Translations under genes and position numbers: made by a program
From: Cystobasidiopsis lactophilus
Taxonomy: Eukaryota > Basidiomycota > Agaricostilbomycetes > Agaricostilbales > Chionosphaeraceae
Assembly: GCA_001599975.1 (NCBI GenBank)
Contig: BCIO01000004.1
Span: 781,434 to 845,433, forward strand
Length of the DNA: 64,000 nt
Direction of reading: 5' to 3'
Notes under the pieces: model-generated
The model's input: only the letters and a program-made list of their open reading frames with translations
Database searches by the model: none
What the model was told of the DNA's origin: nothing
Part shown: positions 1 to 10,420 of the stretch, piece after piece
Layout: each line of letters opens with the position of its first letter
Position numbering within the stretch: position 1 is the stretch's first letter

Positions 1-666
1 AAGCCGGGGCGGACGTCATCTCGGTGCACGGCCGCAATCGCTTTCAAAAGTCAGCGAGTGTGCCCGTCTCCCTTGCCGACATTGCGTTCGCCCAGCAGGT
101 GGCTTCCACGTCATTGATCCCTATTGTGGCAAATGGAGACGTGTTCAGGTTGGAAGATGCGAGACGGACGAGGGAGGTTTGCAAAGTGCGAGGCGTGATG
201 AGTGCCAGAGGGCTGCTGGCCAATCCGGTTGGCTGACCTCCCTTGTGATCAATGCTCTGACTGATCACGTCCATGCGTCATTCAACAGGCACTTTTCGCT
301 GGGTACGCTCATACACCGAATGGAGCCATTCAGGTGAGCCGGCCTCTACCTTCTAGACCACTGTGCGTCTTACGGATGATGTTTGGCTCCACAGGCCTTT
401 GTGGAGCACTCGATCAACTCTGGCATGATCTTCTTCCTCTTCCACCGCCACCTGGCCTATATGATGGAGGGCCACTTTCGGAAGAAGTCAGGTGAGCATG
501 GAAACCTTCTTGCATAGACCGCAATTCTCAGTCTTCAAACGCTTGTTGATTGTTCACAGACCGCATCGCTTTCAATGCTTTGGCTTCGCACGCCAGCGTC
601 ATCAGCTGGCTCAGAGACGCTGGAATTCTAGACCAGCCGCCACTGGACCTCGCTAAAGGAGCCTGA
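1..666 (+). CDS. DUS4: tRNA-dihydrouridine synthase, Dus4 type (3' part)
   Basis: This gene encodes a flavoenzyme that reduces uridines in the tRNA D-loop; family knowledge assigns positions 20a/20b to Dus4. It is cut by the window edge, so the FMN-binding N-terminus and catalytic Cys are not visible. Codons start at base 3 and read ISVHGR, then IVANGD and GVMSARGLLANP, the typical end of the Dus TIM barrel. The helical tail follows (FFLFHRHLAYMMEGHF and RIAFNALASH), which fits Dus4 better than Dus1-3. Exons are 3-227, 289-333, 395-491 and 560-666, with GT-AG introns in phase. A degraded copy of the same segment follows at once. Family assignment is firm; the paralogue number is less so. Confidence 0.85.
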
Positions 667-799
667 GCTGGTCCGGTGCATTCACAATTTCAATGACATC
701 GAGTCCCGATGCATCCCAAGTTAACGGTGCAAAATCTGAAGTGGGTTTGTGACTAACCCTATTCACAGTCCAAAGACTGAGAATATCTTTCGTTTGGTT

Positions 800-1480
800 G
801 CCCACAGATACACTGGTGATCACTCCAGCGGGCACAATGGACGGAACCCAAGTCACCACCGTCTACAGGGCACAATTTCAGCGATCAGCGAGAGCACAGC
901 GGCGCCCATTCCTTTGCCGACATTGCATTGATCCGCCAGATCGCCGCGGTGTAATACACATCGCCTCCACCTCGCTAATATACACCGAGACAAACGGCTA
1001 TTTGCTCAGTTTGGGGCATGCCCGGCGGACAAGGGAGGTGTGCAAAAAGAAGGGTGATGAGTGCCGATGTGCTGCCGGCTGACTCGGTCGGTGTTGCTCT
1101 CCTGTAATCAGTGCCCTTGCTGATTAGTTCTTGGTATAATCGACAGGCACTGCTGGCTGAATACGCTTCTACGGTAGACGGGCCCATTCAGGTGAGCGCA
1201 CATCCTCTTCTAGATTTAAATATTTGCCGGTCAACTTGAGTGTACTTTCACAGGCCTTTGTCGAGCATTCGGTCAACTCTGGAATGACCTTCTTCCTCGC
1301 CCACCGCCACTTGGCCCACATTATGGGTAACCACACCTGCAAGGCGCCAAGTGAGCACCGGAACACTCACTGCAGACTGATTTCTGAGTCTCACACAATG
1401 ACTCCTTGCTCGCAGACGGTATCGCCTGCATTTATATGGCCTCCCACACAAGCGTGATGAGCGAGCTAAGGAAGGAGGGG
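800..1480 (+). pseudogene. Decayed tandem copy of the DUS4 3' half
   Basis: This stretch repeats the DUS4 exons just upstream, in the same order and with the introns still recognisable. Matching pieces include ARRTREVCK (bases 1021-1047), an intron-like gap, a copy of the short third exon (about 1150-1192) and AFVEHSVNSGMTFFLAHRHL (about 1254-1313). The barrel motifs are destroyed: the ANGD and ARGLL boxes have no open equivalent, and the frame changes several times. No start codon or N-terminal half is present. It is best read as a partial tandem duplication that lost function. It ends about 100 bp before the OTU gene, whose promoter it may partly contain. Confidence 0.8.
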
Positions 1481-1602
1481 AGATTAGATGAACCACCATA
1501 AGTGCGATGGCCTCGAAGCGGAAACTTCGACTAGCTCGATGTCCACAACGGCGAGAGAGGATCTTTTTGGCTCGACCTGAACCTGCCCGTTTGTGGCCAG
1601 CG

Positions 1603-3561
1603 ATGACGCGGCGGAAGGCTGCGGCCCAGCAGAAGACGCCGCGCACTCGGTGTGAGCTGTCTTGTGCCACGAATTGGAGCCGTTGCTGATGTGCCTCGAA
1701 CGCTGGCCAGCCAAGTTCAAGGTCATCGAGAACCCACTGGACAACGATAAGCAGCTCAAGATCACCCTGCAAGAGCTCGGTCTGTACGCTGCCAAGTGAG
1801 TCTGGCTGCGGCAGATTGCTTTGGCGCCCGAGTCTGACAGGCTGCTTGCCCGCGTCCCTCGCTCAGTATCAGTGCGTTGCTTCTCCCCCTGCGTTTGATA
1901 GCGATGGCTGGGGCTAATCAGCGTGCTGTTACAGCTGGAGATGGCAACTGCTTGTTCAGAAGCATCTCAGGTGCGTGTCCTGTAGCCTTTGAACGGCCAG
2001 AGCCAGAATTCAACGGAAAGCGGCCACCCCGCAACCGACGCCATTCAGGTTTGTCCCGTTGCCTGCCTCTGACCCTGCGTCTTGCTTGGGCTGATGTGTA
2101 CAAGCAGACCAGCTGCACGGCTCGCCGACCCGCCACTTTGAGTTGCGGCAGCAGATCTGCTCTTACATCGAAGCGAACCCTCAGCAGTACAAAGCTTTCG
2201 TCGACGACCCGCTGCTCGAGCCCGACGAGGCTTTCTCCAAGCACCTTGCGCGTTGAGTTTCCTCCTCTGTCAACCTCTTTACAAGGGGCTTTCTGTTGAC
2301 ATCCTACAACAGTGATGCGGACGAATGGGACGTATGGCTCTCACTTGGAGATCTCGGCCTGCGCAAGGATGCTCCACAGGACCATAAAGGTCATCCAACC
2401 GGGCATGATCTACGTCGTCAACGATGAGGACGAGTCGCCATCCGCCTTGAAGCGCAAGGGGCTCGACCCGGCCGCTCAGCTTCGGCGCGTCGCCCAGTCC
2501 CCGACCCCGGACACCGTGTCCTCCGAAGAGGAGTCGGACGACGACAGTGCACCTCTCTTCCTGGTCTACCATTCATGGGTTGGTCGCTTGCACACTTGAG
2601 AGAGAGCTTTCACTCACGGTAGCCTTTAACGCTCAACAGGAACACTACTCAAGCGCTCGCAACAGCAACGGGCCACACACCGGCAAGCCGCACATCAAGT
2701 TGAAACGGCCAGCCATCCCAATAGCGGGCGAGAATGCGGTGGCTTCGACCAGCCAGCTGCCCGCTTCCACCGAGGAGGAAGAGCTCGTCCTCCGCTCCCT
2801 ACCAGACCCTTCCGCGCATTCCGTCGCCTCCGTCCGCGCTTTGATTGCGTCTAGCGGGTCATGGGAAGCCGCGCTCGACTATCTTTTGGAGCAAGACAAG
2901 CTCGGCAGCGACGGCAACTTGACGCCGGACGCTTCGTCCTCTCGCGACGAGACTTCGTCCCAGCCTTCCCTCTCCCCTCTACCGCCTTCCCTAACACAAC
3001 CACCGTCGAGGCCAAGGTCACCGAAGCGCGCACTCTCGGCTTCCCTTCAAGCCGCTTCCATCTCCACCCCGCCTCGGTCGAGGCTACGCATGACGCCATC
3101 ACCTTCTTCGGGCAGCGACTCGTCCTTGTCAGATCTGGACGACAACGATGACGATCCAGCTGCTAAGGCCCGGGCCCGCAGAGACTCGCCGCCGACGGAC
3201 GAAGAGGTGTCCGACTTTGCCTCAGACGGCCCGACCGCTCCACCGCCCACGTCGTCGCCCAATACCAAGCCGGAGCCTCGATATGTGACCAGGTCCAAAA
3301 CGGGCAACTCGAGGCCCAAAGTGATGTCGGGCAGGGAGAAGAAGGAGGCCACCCGCCGCAAAAAGCACGCTGAAAGGTGAATTGCCTTTGCACCCCGGTG
3401 CTCCACTGTATGGGGCTTGCTCTCCCTTGAATCTGTCCCCGTACTGATTCAACTTGCTCGTCCTGTCCAGGTTGGCCAAGATCGGTCGCGCTCCAGCTGC
3501 TTCCCAACCTCAACACCCTCCAGAACCGCTGACCGGCGGCATCCGCGAACTGTACATCTAG
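1603..3561 (+). CDS. OTU-family deubiquitinase (OTUD3-like)
   Basis: This predicted cysteine protease removes ubiquitin from proteins. The Asp-Gly-Asn-Cys active site is in TGDGNCLFRSIS, followed by DQLHGSPTRHFELRQQI. The catalytic His is in YHSWEHYSSAR. After the OTU domain comes a UBA-like helix segment (SVASVRALIASSGSWEAALD), then a Ser/Pro-rich linker and a basic tail (GREKKEATRRKKH). OTU followed by UBA is the human OTUD3 order. Exons: 1603-1651, 1711-1795, 1867-1871, 1935-1970, 2108-2251, 2313-2578, 2640-3376 and 3471-3561, giving 470 residues. The third exon is only 5 nt; it is needed to join ...GLYAAN to ITGDGNC in frame. Start at MTRRKAAA is chosen because the first intron fits it. 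Confidence 0.88.
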
Positions 3562-3883
3562 TCGTCTTTCCCCCCTTTTGTTACCAGCAAATCACCACCC
3601 TCTGTTTTCTTTTCTCTCTTGGCACCCATCTTTCACGCAATAAAGACTTTTCACGAACCAGCATCGTTGTTCTGTTTTTTTTCCCCGCGCACCATCCCAC
3701 CACCACTTTTCTCCAAACCAGCATTTTCATCCCTCTCGTACATAGCATCTTCTCTTACACCATTTCGCCCTCTCATTTCTGACCTTTTTCAAGACCACAA
3801 AGTCAAGCGGAAGCCAACACCCTCAAGCGGAGGGGTACTGTGGCTTTGATTTTGGTCTAGAGCAAACACAAGAAGCCTTTGTA
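3562..3883. other. Convergent 3' region between OTU gene and OPA3 gene
   Basis: The two genes run toward each other here. The stretch is rich in T and C on the plus strand and probably holds both 3' UTRs. I see no coding signal. Confidence 0.5.
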
Positions 3884-4674
3884 TTACAATTCTTTCGACC
3901 TCTCTCTTTCTATTGGTTCCGCTGGCGCCGCTCTTGAGTTGTTGGACGTCCGCATCTGCTTGATCTCTTCAGTGATGCGGTGGGCGGTTTGTGAGAGCTG
4001 CTCCTCGTCGTTCAGCGCCCGCTGGATCCACCCCGTCCGCAAGCCAATGTCCACGATGTTGTTCAGCACTTGCGCCATCTCGCTGTCCTTTGACAAGAGC
4101 GACTTTCGGAATTCGTCGTCCTTTTGCTCCCTCTCTTCTAGATGTTCCCTGTGGCGTTGACTTTGAGCTTTGTTGTCGCAAAGGGAGGAAAAGTGTTTTA
4201 CTGTATTGACTTGACACCTGCTTCTAAAGTATCTAGGCGGTCGTCCACGGTGTCCCTTTGCTTGGAGGCCTTGCGGTTGCTCCGCGCGTTCTCGAGCAAC
4301 ACTGAGAGCATACCCGAAATCAGCCAGGTCGAGCCATGCGAGGTTTGAGACATACATAAGCCAAGAGCAACAGAGAAAATGAAGGCCTCAGAGATGAAGT
4401 TGGCCCCAGAGTCGATGGCTTTCGCGTCGTTTAATGGCCGAATGTGCTTCGGCTCCTCTCCAAGCAAACGAACCTGCGAGCGCATTAAGCACTACATGAG
4501 ATATGAAAGCGATGAGCCTACCCGCATTGTCATTTCAGTCCGGTGGAGGAACTGCGCGAGCGAGATGGTGTTCTCGCGGAAGGTCTTGTGGGCCTTTGCC
4601 CGCTCTTTGATTTGGGTGGCCACTGGTTTGGCCAGCGTCCGAATGGCCAGCGACATGATCTTGGCGGTGGCCAT
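3884..4674 (-). CDS. OPA3 family mitochondrial protein
   Basis: OPA3 family proteins associate with mitochondrial membranes and affect mitochondrial shape and lipid handling; the exact reaction is unknown. The N-terminus reads MATAKIMSLAIRTLAKPVA, then IKERAKAHKTFRENTISLAQ, the family hallmark. The second exon carries IRPLNDAKAIDSGANFISEA, and splicing then gives FIFSVALGLLLLENARSN, a hydrophobic segment. The C-terminal third is charged and likely coiled coil (HREHLEEREQKDDEF). Exons on the minus strand: 4674-4522, 4473-4356, 4301-4218 and 4167-3884, 212 residues, all phases closing. The last acceptor is AAG. Start is the first true ATG; the codon 9 nt upstream is TTG. Confidence 0.85.
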
Positions 4675-5189
4675 GCTGGGCAAAGTCGGTCAGCCCAGAT
4701 GCAAAGGCGTTGCCAAAAAGTTTATGGCGCCGCTTTGGGCTCGCGCAGGGAAGAGCGCGGGTGAAAGGGCAGCAATAACAGCTTAACCAGTTGCCAGCGA
4801 ATAAGATGTGATCAAGAACTATGGGCTCAACATTGGGCAGCTCGGTTTATGAGGTGGTGGTCGAAGCCGGAGGGCGTCGTCGGCGATGAGGGTGGCGCGG
4901 CTCAAGTCTCGAGGTGGCGACTGCCGGTTCGCTTTGACTGGCTCATTTAATTCTCATGCGATCTGAAACTGCGGTTCCCCGACTGCTGGGTCTCTCATCA
5001 AAGAGGCCGGATTGATGGGCAGTGGCGAAGGGAAAGTGCGTCGGCTCAGCTCAGATGAAGGCTGCAGCAAAAAGAAGGCAGCTCGGTAGCAAAGAGCCTT
5101 GCAGAAAAGAAAGAAAAGCACAAGAGGCCGGCTCTTGGGCCTACAAAGGTTGCTAGCTTGCCGAGGAGAGTTGCGGCACTAGCTGCTCC
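4675..5189. other. Intergenic, upstream of OPA3
   Basis: No gene seen. This is the OPA3 promoter side and the 3' flank of the first orphan-family locus. It holds one copy of the GAGTGGCGACTTCCGGT-like box (4911-4931). Confidence 0.5.
4911..4931. repeat. Copy 1 of a dispersed ~17-bp box (variant)
   Basis: The sequence reads GAGGTGGCGACTGCCGGTTCG. It differs at few positions from the copies at 6518 and 9034. It lies about 240 bp upstream of the OPA3 start. Confidence 0.4.
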
Positions 5190-5523
5190 TCAGGACTGGC
5201 GCGCCCTCTGCAGCAGATCCAAGTCCTTCTTGGGAAGGTGAGGCTCCCAGTTGCAGTCCAAGAAGGTCCTGCCGGGGAATCGGCGGTGAATGTTGCCCAA
5301 GCTCGCCAAGGTCGGACGGACGAGCATGCACTCGGATCCGCCAACCTGGTGAGCAAACCAAGCGTGGCCGACTTGAGTTGATCCTTGACGTCCGTCTTTC
5401 AATGTTCCAAGGTCCACCGTTGTACATGATGACATAGCAGTTGCAGGTTCCGTTCCAAGTGAAGGGGATTCGGTTGAGCAGCACCGTGTTGAGGCCAAAG
5501 AAGTCGGAATCGAGGAAATGCAT
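5190..5523 (-). pseudogene. Orphan GHxW/RMLVxP family member, apparently broken
   Basis: I do not recognise the family from other genomes. From the ATG at 5523 the frame reads MHFLDSDFFGLN, then an open stretch ending near YVIMYNGGPW. The family core continues in the +1 frame as QVGHAWFAHQVGG, CMLVRPTLASLG and FLDCNWEPHLPK, ending at a stop at 5190. No GT-AG intron joins the two parts, so a frameshift is the simplest reading. Its start resembles those of the loci at 7479 and 11843 (MIFLGxxF). A sequencing error cannot be excluded. Confidence 0.5.
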
Positions 5524-6655
5524 GTCAACTGAGTAAATTACTGCAAGGTCTTGGTCGCAAAAGGAGAAGGAAGAGGAAGGCCTCTCAGCGCTCGCCTGGG
5601 GAGGGCAGTGCACGTCGCCTCTGAAACGTCAGGCCTGAACAAGCTTCTCGACCTCAGTAATGACATCACCACCGAGCAAAAGGAGAAACGCGCGTATGAG
5701 GACAGTCAGAAACCAGGTAGTAGAGATCGCTCAACGAAAGGGGAGAGTAGAGCCACTTCCAAACATTGTGAATTCGCAACTCGAATGAGCGGCCGGCCAG
5801 ATGCAAGAACCTCCGAGATTAGACCGAAGATCATGCATGTAACATACTCGGGAGCAAAGAGGATTGTCTCAAAGGGGGAAAAGGGATATGGGCCAGCTCT
5901 TGGTAACCAACTTTCACCGCAAGGTTTCAAGAGAAAGCTGGACACGCGAGAAGCGAGCACTCGTCCGCCTTCTTCAAGAGGTCCAGTGATGCAGTCCTAT
6001 AGCTAACAAGGCCAGGCTCGGGCGGAGCGTCAGGCCGATGGCCGGATCGGGATGGCCGAGGCATCAAGCGCCAACATCAAGGCCCAAGAAGCGAGTCAGG
6101 CTTCGGGGGTAGACAGGGACTTCACAAAGGCGGGCGAGACGAGAGAAGGCAAGAGGTTGAGGCTGCCGCAGGCCAAGGGAGGGCCCTGCTGCTTTCTGTT
6201 CGGATCCCTCTTCGCAAAGCCATGACCCCCTTTCATGAAATTTACATGCCATTCTACGACCCGAGCATCGTCAGAAGAGGTTTGGCTGCACTGGCACAGA
6301 AGAGGAGCAGATGGGGAAGCCCGAGCAGCTTCTTGGCCAGCCTTTCAGCTGACAAGAAGAAGTCGGCCTCCACTGGCTCTGAGCAGAAGACAATGGCCGC
6401 GGACAAACGCTTGTATGGATCATGTGGAGCTCGAAGTCGACAAGGAGACCTCGTACGTGAGTTGGACGGCGAAGTGCGAGAGGCCTGCCGCAGCGCCGTC
6501 ACGAAGCCAGCTCAGTCAGAGTGGCGACTTCCGGTTCGGTTCTCTAGCATATCTGTTTACTATGAGGCTTTGTGGATTGCAATCCGTGGTACAAGTGACG
6601 ACCAGGACTTGAAAGCTCCGACGAGTCCAAATTGAACCCGGCCAGGTGCTCCTAG
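5524..6655. other. Intergenic, about 1.1 kb without a supported gene
   Basis: Several open frames exist on the plus strand but none has a family match, splice structure or a conserved copy in the neighbouring repeats. One exact copy of the dispersed box lies at 6518-6538. Confidence 0.4.
6518..6538. repeat. Copy 2 of the dispersed ~17-bp box
   Basis: AGAGTGGCGACTTCCGGT is shared exactly with the copy at 9034, and the flanks also match for a few bases (AGCTCAG on the left). Confidence 0.5.
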
Positions 6656-7479
6656 CTAACCCAGAGCGGGCCAACGACAGTCGGAGATCACAGCGCTGGT
6701 GTGAAAGCCAAGATCTTTCACAGTCTGCAAAGGCCTAACCGTCAGAACATGACCAGAGTCATCTGTTGCTTTCCAAGTTTGACCCAGCGTGCCGACCTTG
6801 CCACTGGACTTGACGACCCAATTTCTTCCAACGAACTTCATTTCGAAGCTGGACCGATCGTTGCCACGATAGAAACTCTGAGGTAGGTAAAGCACTTGAT
6901 CGGTGCTCAGGTCGCGGCAGGCTTGTTCGTACTTCAGAGCCCATTTGTTTGACGACAAATTCTTCCACGGGAAACGGAGGCAAAGAAGGCGCAGGCTTGC
7001 AGTGTCTGGGCTAACCAGCATTCGGGTTCCTTGATGCTCTGCGAACCAAATGTGGCCAAGGCGGTCTGATTCGCCACCGTAGGTGACAGTCCAAGTCTCG
7101 TCACAGAAGCTGAGGTTGATTCTGCCGGTAGGTTTACCATGATCACCCTTTTCAAAGTGGATGGGATGAGGTCGAGCCAGGACTTGGTTGACGCCGAAGT
7201 AATATTTTTCCCAGTCACAGTCAGAGATTGCGATGCCCTCGTTGAGGCGCTGCACCATCTCCAAGCTTGGCAGAGTGGGTCTGACCAGCATCGAGGGCAT
7301 GCCAGGGCGTGAGGCTATCCAGACATGGCCAACCTTGGGCTGCTCCCCATGGCTTTAATGGTCCAAGCAAAGCCGTCAATGAAAGTGAAGAACGACTTCG
7401 TTTCCTTATTGTGCTCGAAGGCCAGGGGCGTGACAAGCACGCTCTCCGCCGCAGGAAAATCATGGCCGAGAAAGATCAT
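6656..7479 (-). CDS. Orphan GHxW/RMLVxP family member with repeated domain
   Basis: The function is unknown. An uninterrupted frame of 214 codons (7300 to 6656) holds at least two domain units. Unit A: QVLARPHPIHFEKGD, ETWTVTYGG, LGHIWFAEHQGTRMLVSPD, LCLRFPW. Unit B: QVLYLPQSFYRGND, NWVVKSSGKVGTLGQTW, VLTVRPLQTVKDLGF. Upstream, from an ATG at 7479 (MIFLGHDFPAAESVL), a further unit reads to FAWTIKAMG and resumes in another frame as KVGHVWIASRPG. No intron fits that junction. The gene may therefore start at the in-frame ATG at 7300, or be a damaged three-unit gene. No signal peptide or transmembrane helix is evident. The proteins look globular, with aromatic and charged residues. Confidence 0.5.
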
Positions 7480-8142
7480 TGAAGAGCAGGCTATTCGACG
7501 CGAAAGAGGAAATGATGGCAAAAGGCGAAGGAGGGAGACCCAGCTCGAGTTGGGTAGAAAGAGGCTGTGTACATTTTTGTTGGGGCAATTGAAGACGGCC
7601 ATGGGTGGTAATGTGCTTCATCAAGCAGTACAATGCTTGAAGCAACAAGCGCTGTAGGCAAGCGCGGACACGCGACAAGGAGTCGTAGCTCGGGTCAGCC
7701 AAAGCTCGCAAGAATTAGGCCAGCTACACCGTATTTGAGGTTATAACGAGCTCTATCGAGCCATCTACGTCACTGTGAAGATAGGGTTGGGGTCGCGGCA
7801 AGGCGGTCTTATTCGAGGAACGATGAACGGGGGAGTCAAAGAGCAGAATGCTTAGCCCCACTTTGGTCCAGCAGCATAGTACTGGACCGAGACGACTAGG
7901 GACGCACGAGGTTCTGACAAGAGCTCCTCAAGCAAGTCAGATTGGCATTCGCTGTAGGCGGTGCACTGGAACGACTGGACCCAGCCAGGCCTCAAGCGCG
8001 GCAGCAGGGCAACGAGAAGAAGGTGCTCGGGTGCAGAAGGCCATTCAAACCAAGCAGGGGAGACAAGGACAAGCAAGTGGCTGGTGGCAAGAACAGCGAG
8101 GGATGAAACAACCCCAGTTCACGAGCCCCCAGCTGTCCGAGT
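7480..8142. other. Intergenic, no supported gene
   Basis: No recognisable coding region. This is the presumed promoter side of the 6656-7479 locus and the 3' flank of the next one. Confidence 0.4.
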
Positions 8143-8478
8143 CTATGGCCCCGTAAAGTACTTCTCGATGGCAGACTTGCTCTGCGCATCGGGCAAGACT
8201 AGCATGCGGTCACCGGTCCCAGAAGGGGTCAGCGCGTACCAGGCATGTTTGAGTCGGTTGTTGTCGGACACGTTCCCACCGTCATGAATCTTCCACTGAA
8301 AACCCCGAAAGACGATATACAGATGTCCTTTCTTAGGACCAGCAGCTTCAGGGTCGTATCCTCGTTCTTCTTTCCAGTGAAACCTGATGGGAGTAGCCAA
8401 AACTTCATGGGTGCCCTCGAGTTCATAGCCGCGGAAGAAGCCCTTGGGGAAAGTCTCGATGCCAAGAGCGTTCATCAT
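8143..8478 (-). CDS. Orphan GHxW/RMLVxP family, single-domain copy
   Basis: This is an open frame of 111 codons from a true ATG at 8478 (MMNALGIETF) to a stop at 8143. The domain is complete: EVLATPIRFHWKEERGYD, GHLYIVFRGFQWKIHDGG, LKHAWYALTPSG, RMLVLPDAQSKSAIEKYF. It aligns along its whole length with each unit of the 6656-7479 locus. Two positions depart from the core: GH in GHxW is replaced by KH. It is the least damaged single copy and the best representative for structure prediction. Function is unknown, with no sign of export or membrane insertion. Confidence 0.55.
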   Translation of the reverse strand: MMNALGIETFPKGFFRGYELEGTHEVLATPIRFHWKEERGYDPEAAGPKKGHLYIVFRGFQWKIHDGGNVSDNNRLKHAWYALTPSGTGDRMLVLPDAQSKSAIEKYFTGP

Positions 8479-9244
8479 TGAATCGAGCTCCAGATGGTGG
8501 GAAGAGAAAGAGAGGGGTTCGCCACCCAAGCGCAATTTGCAGGCTGGGCTCGAACAAGGGGAGAGCGAAGCGACTTCTCTTTCGACTTTCCTTCAGAGCC
8601 CCAAGCACTTTGAAGCCCTAGCACTTTGGTGCATTGGCCAGCCGAATCGGAAGACACCGACCTTGGAAGGAGGGCAGCGAGGGGAACGAGAGATATACAG
8701 CAAGCTCCGAGCCTGAGGATTGAAGGAAGCCAACTTTGGCCGACAAGCAGTCGCCCGGTTCGGCGTGACAAGCGAGAAAACCACGTCGTATGGCCAGCAC
8801 AAGAAGATTCTTCCCAGCGAAGCCCAACAGGGGAGGGCCAGGCTGGTGTGCTGGCAACTTTCAAAATTCTTTGAAGGCGGAAGTCGGACTCGAGCTGAGG
8901 TGACAGGTGTGCAGAACAGGCGGACTGCTTGGTGATGTGCTTGAGGAAGACATGCCACATGAGATCATCCGGGTTACTAGCCCGAGAGTTGGACGTCGGC
9001 TCTTGAGCCTCTCGGCAGCGCTGAGCTCAGGGCAGAGTGGCGACTTCCGGTACTGTCTGTCGCATCCTCCTAGTCACAAGAGAAAAGCTCGTCTCAAAGG
9101 GTGACGAGGAAAATGCAGTCGGCTCAAATCACTGTCACTGAGACTTGATACATTGAAAAGCTCTGTCAAGCGGGTGGCAACGATGCAGAAGATGCACAAG
9201 CAAGAGCAGAGCTGTGCAGCATCTCGCTCGAAGGAAGAGGCTCG
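8479..9244. other. Intergenic, no supported gene
   Basis: No recognisable coding region. An exact copy of the dispersed box lies at 9034-9051, about 550 bp upstream of the start at 8478. Confidence 0.4.
9034..9051. repeat. Copy 3 of the dispersed ~17-bp box
   Basis: AGAGTGGCGACTTCCGGT is identical to the copy at 6518. The two lie at comparable places in the array, just beyond the 3' end of one locus and upstream of the next. Confidence 0.5.
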
Positions 9245-9667
9245 TTACAAGTAACAAGGATTGCCGTTCGCTCGGCTTGCGAGCGCTCTGTTGGGCAGAT
9301 GCTGCGGCTGCCCATGAATGTCCGCATCCAAATTTCCGCCGTGCTTTGTAAGCATATCCCACAGATCTTCAGACCTGGCAAGAGCGATGGGGCCGCCGTG
9401 ACCTTCGACTTTCCATTGATTTTGGGCGCGGTCTTTGCCGTCGTGTTGGAGGATAAGGTGATCCTTGCCGTCTATTTCAGCGAACAAGCCTTTCCTTTCA
9501 ACGTTCTTCCATTTGTGCTGAGGGGGCCCAGAAGGACCGGGCCGTGGGTCTTGGAATGGGCTTTGGAGATGAGGTTGTCTCTGACCAGCTGCCACCTCGT
9601 GCTGCTGCTGTTCGAACTGTCGAGCCTCCTCCGCGTTCTTGAAGTAAAGAGGCTCATTGTGAGCCAT
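9245..9667 (-). CDS. Orphan protein, WKVxG subfamily A
   Basis: An open frame of 140 codons starts at a true ATG (MAHNEPLYFKNAEEARQFEQ). The N-terminal part is hydrophilic and Gln/Pro-rich. The C-terminal half reads WKNVERKGLFAEIDGKDHLI, then NQWKVEGHGGPIALARSEDL and WDMLTKHGG. The same order (EEAxxxEQQ, a short I(N/D)GxxHxIL strand, then NxWKVxG...AL.S...L) occurs in the next locus at 10421-10786, so the two are paralogues. The WKVxG strand resembles the W(K/T)V..GG strand of the GHxW family, which suggests a distant common domain (inference). No known family is recognised. Confidence 0.5.
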   Translation of the reverse strand: MAHNEPLYFKNAEEARQFEQQQHEVAAGQRQPHLQSPFQDPRPGPSGPPQHKWKNVERKGLFAEIDGKDHLILQHDGKDRAQNQWKVEGHGGPIALARSEDLWDMLTKHGGNLDADIHGQPQHLPNRALASRANGNPCYL

Positions 9668-10420
9668 TGCGTATAACGAGGATGAAAGTCTTGATGGAAT
9701 GTGTTGGCGAAAGGAGAGGAAGAGCGGCTGAAGGCTTGGGCAGACGAGGCAGTAAGCGTCGTACTTGGACCTTGTAAGACAAGTAATCAAGGTAAGACAT
9801 GATGTCACTTTGGTAATGTTGGGGCAGAGAAAGGGTGAAGAAAAGGAAGAGCAGAAGCCACCTCCAAGCATTGTGAGGCCGAGTCGACCTAGGAGACGTC
9901 TTTGGCGCAAGGCAAGACTATCTACTACGATGCATAGAGGAATCAATCAGGCTCAGAAAGGAATGAAATGGATGGGACTGCTCGAGGAAGGAAGAAAGAC
10001 CGGAAGGCGTTCAACGTTCGCCAAGTCTCAATCTCGACGGCATCAGCCTCGCTCGGCCTTCTCACGCTGGGATAATACTTCACGCTTTCTTAGAAGGGAG
10101 AGAGCGAAAGACTTGGCCCGGCTGAACTTGAACAGTGAGGGAATGAAAGCGATCCTCGCTGTGACAAAGGGAGTGGCAAGGACAATTCTCGCGCGGAACA
10201 GAACCGGAATCAAAAGAGAATGAAGCTGGAGGCAGAGCAATGAAGGCAATGATAAATGCTCGGAAAGCACAGAGCATTGTCGTGCAATTGGGGAGGAAAA
10301 CAAGAAAAATAGGCGGTAAGCTACAAGCAAGCAACCGTCCCACTGCATCTGCAAGGAGATCATTTTAGAAGAGAAGAAACTGGGAGAGCGAAGTAGTGAC
10401 AGAAGCGGAGGTACGAAGGT
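9668..10420. other. Intergenic, purine-rich on the plus strand
   Basis: No gene seen. The stretch from about 9820 to 10420 is rich in A and G on the plus strand, which means pyrimidine-rich on the strand of the downstream orphan gene; such tracts are common in fungal promoters. Long frames here have low-complexity translations. Confidence 0.4.

Noticed and set aside
5524-6655. Overlapping plus-strand frames near 6222-6635.
   Set aside because: No motif, no splice structure and no counterpart in the neighbouring repeat units; likely chance frames in GC-rich DNA.
7315-7340. Programmed ribosomal frameshifting in the orphan family.
   Set aside because: The two similar copies share no slippery heptamer and the third copy shifts the other way. 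Decay is simpler.
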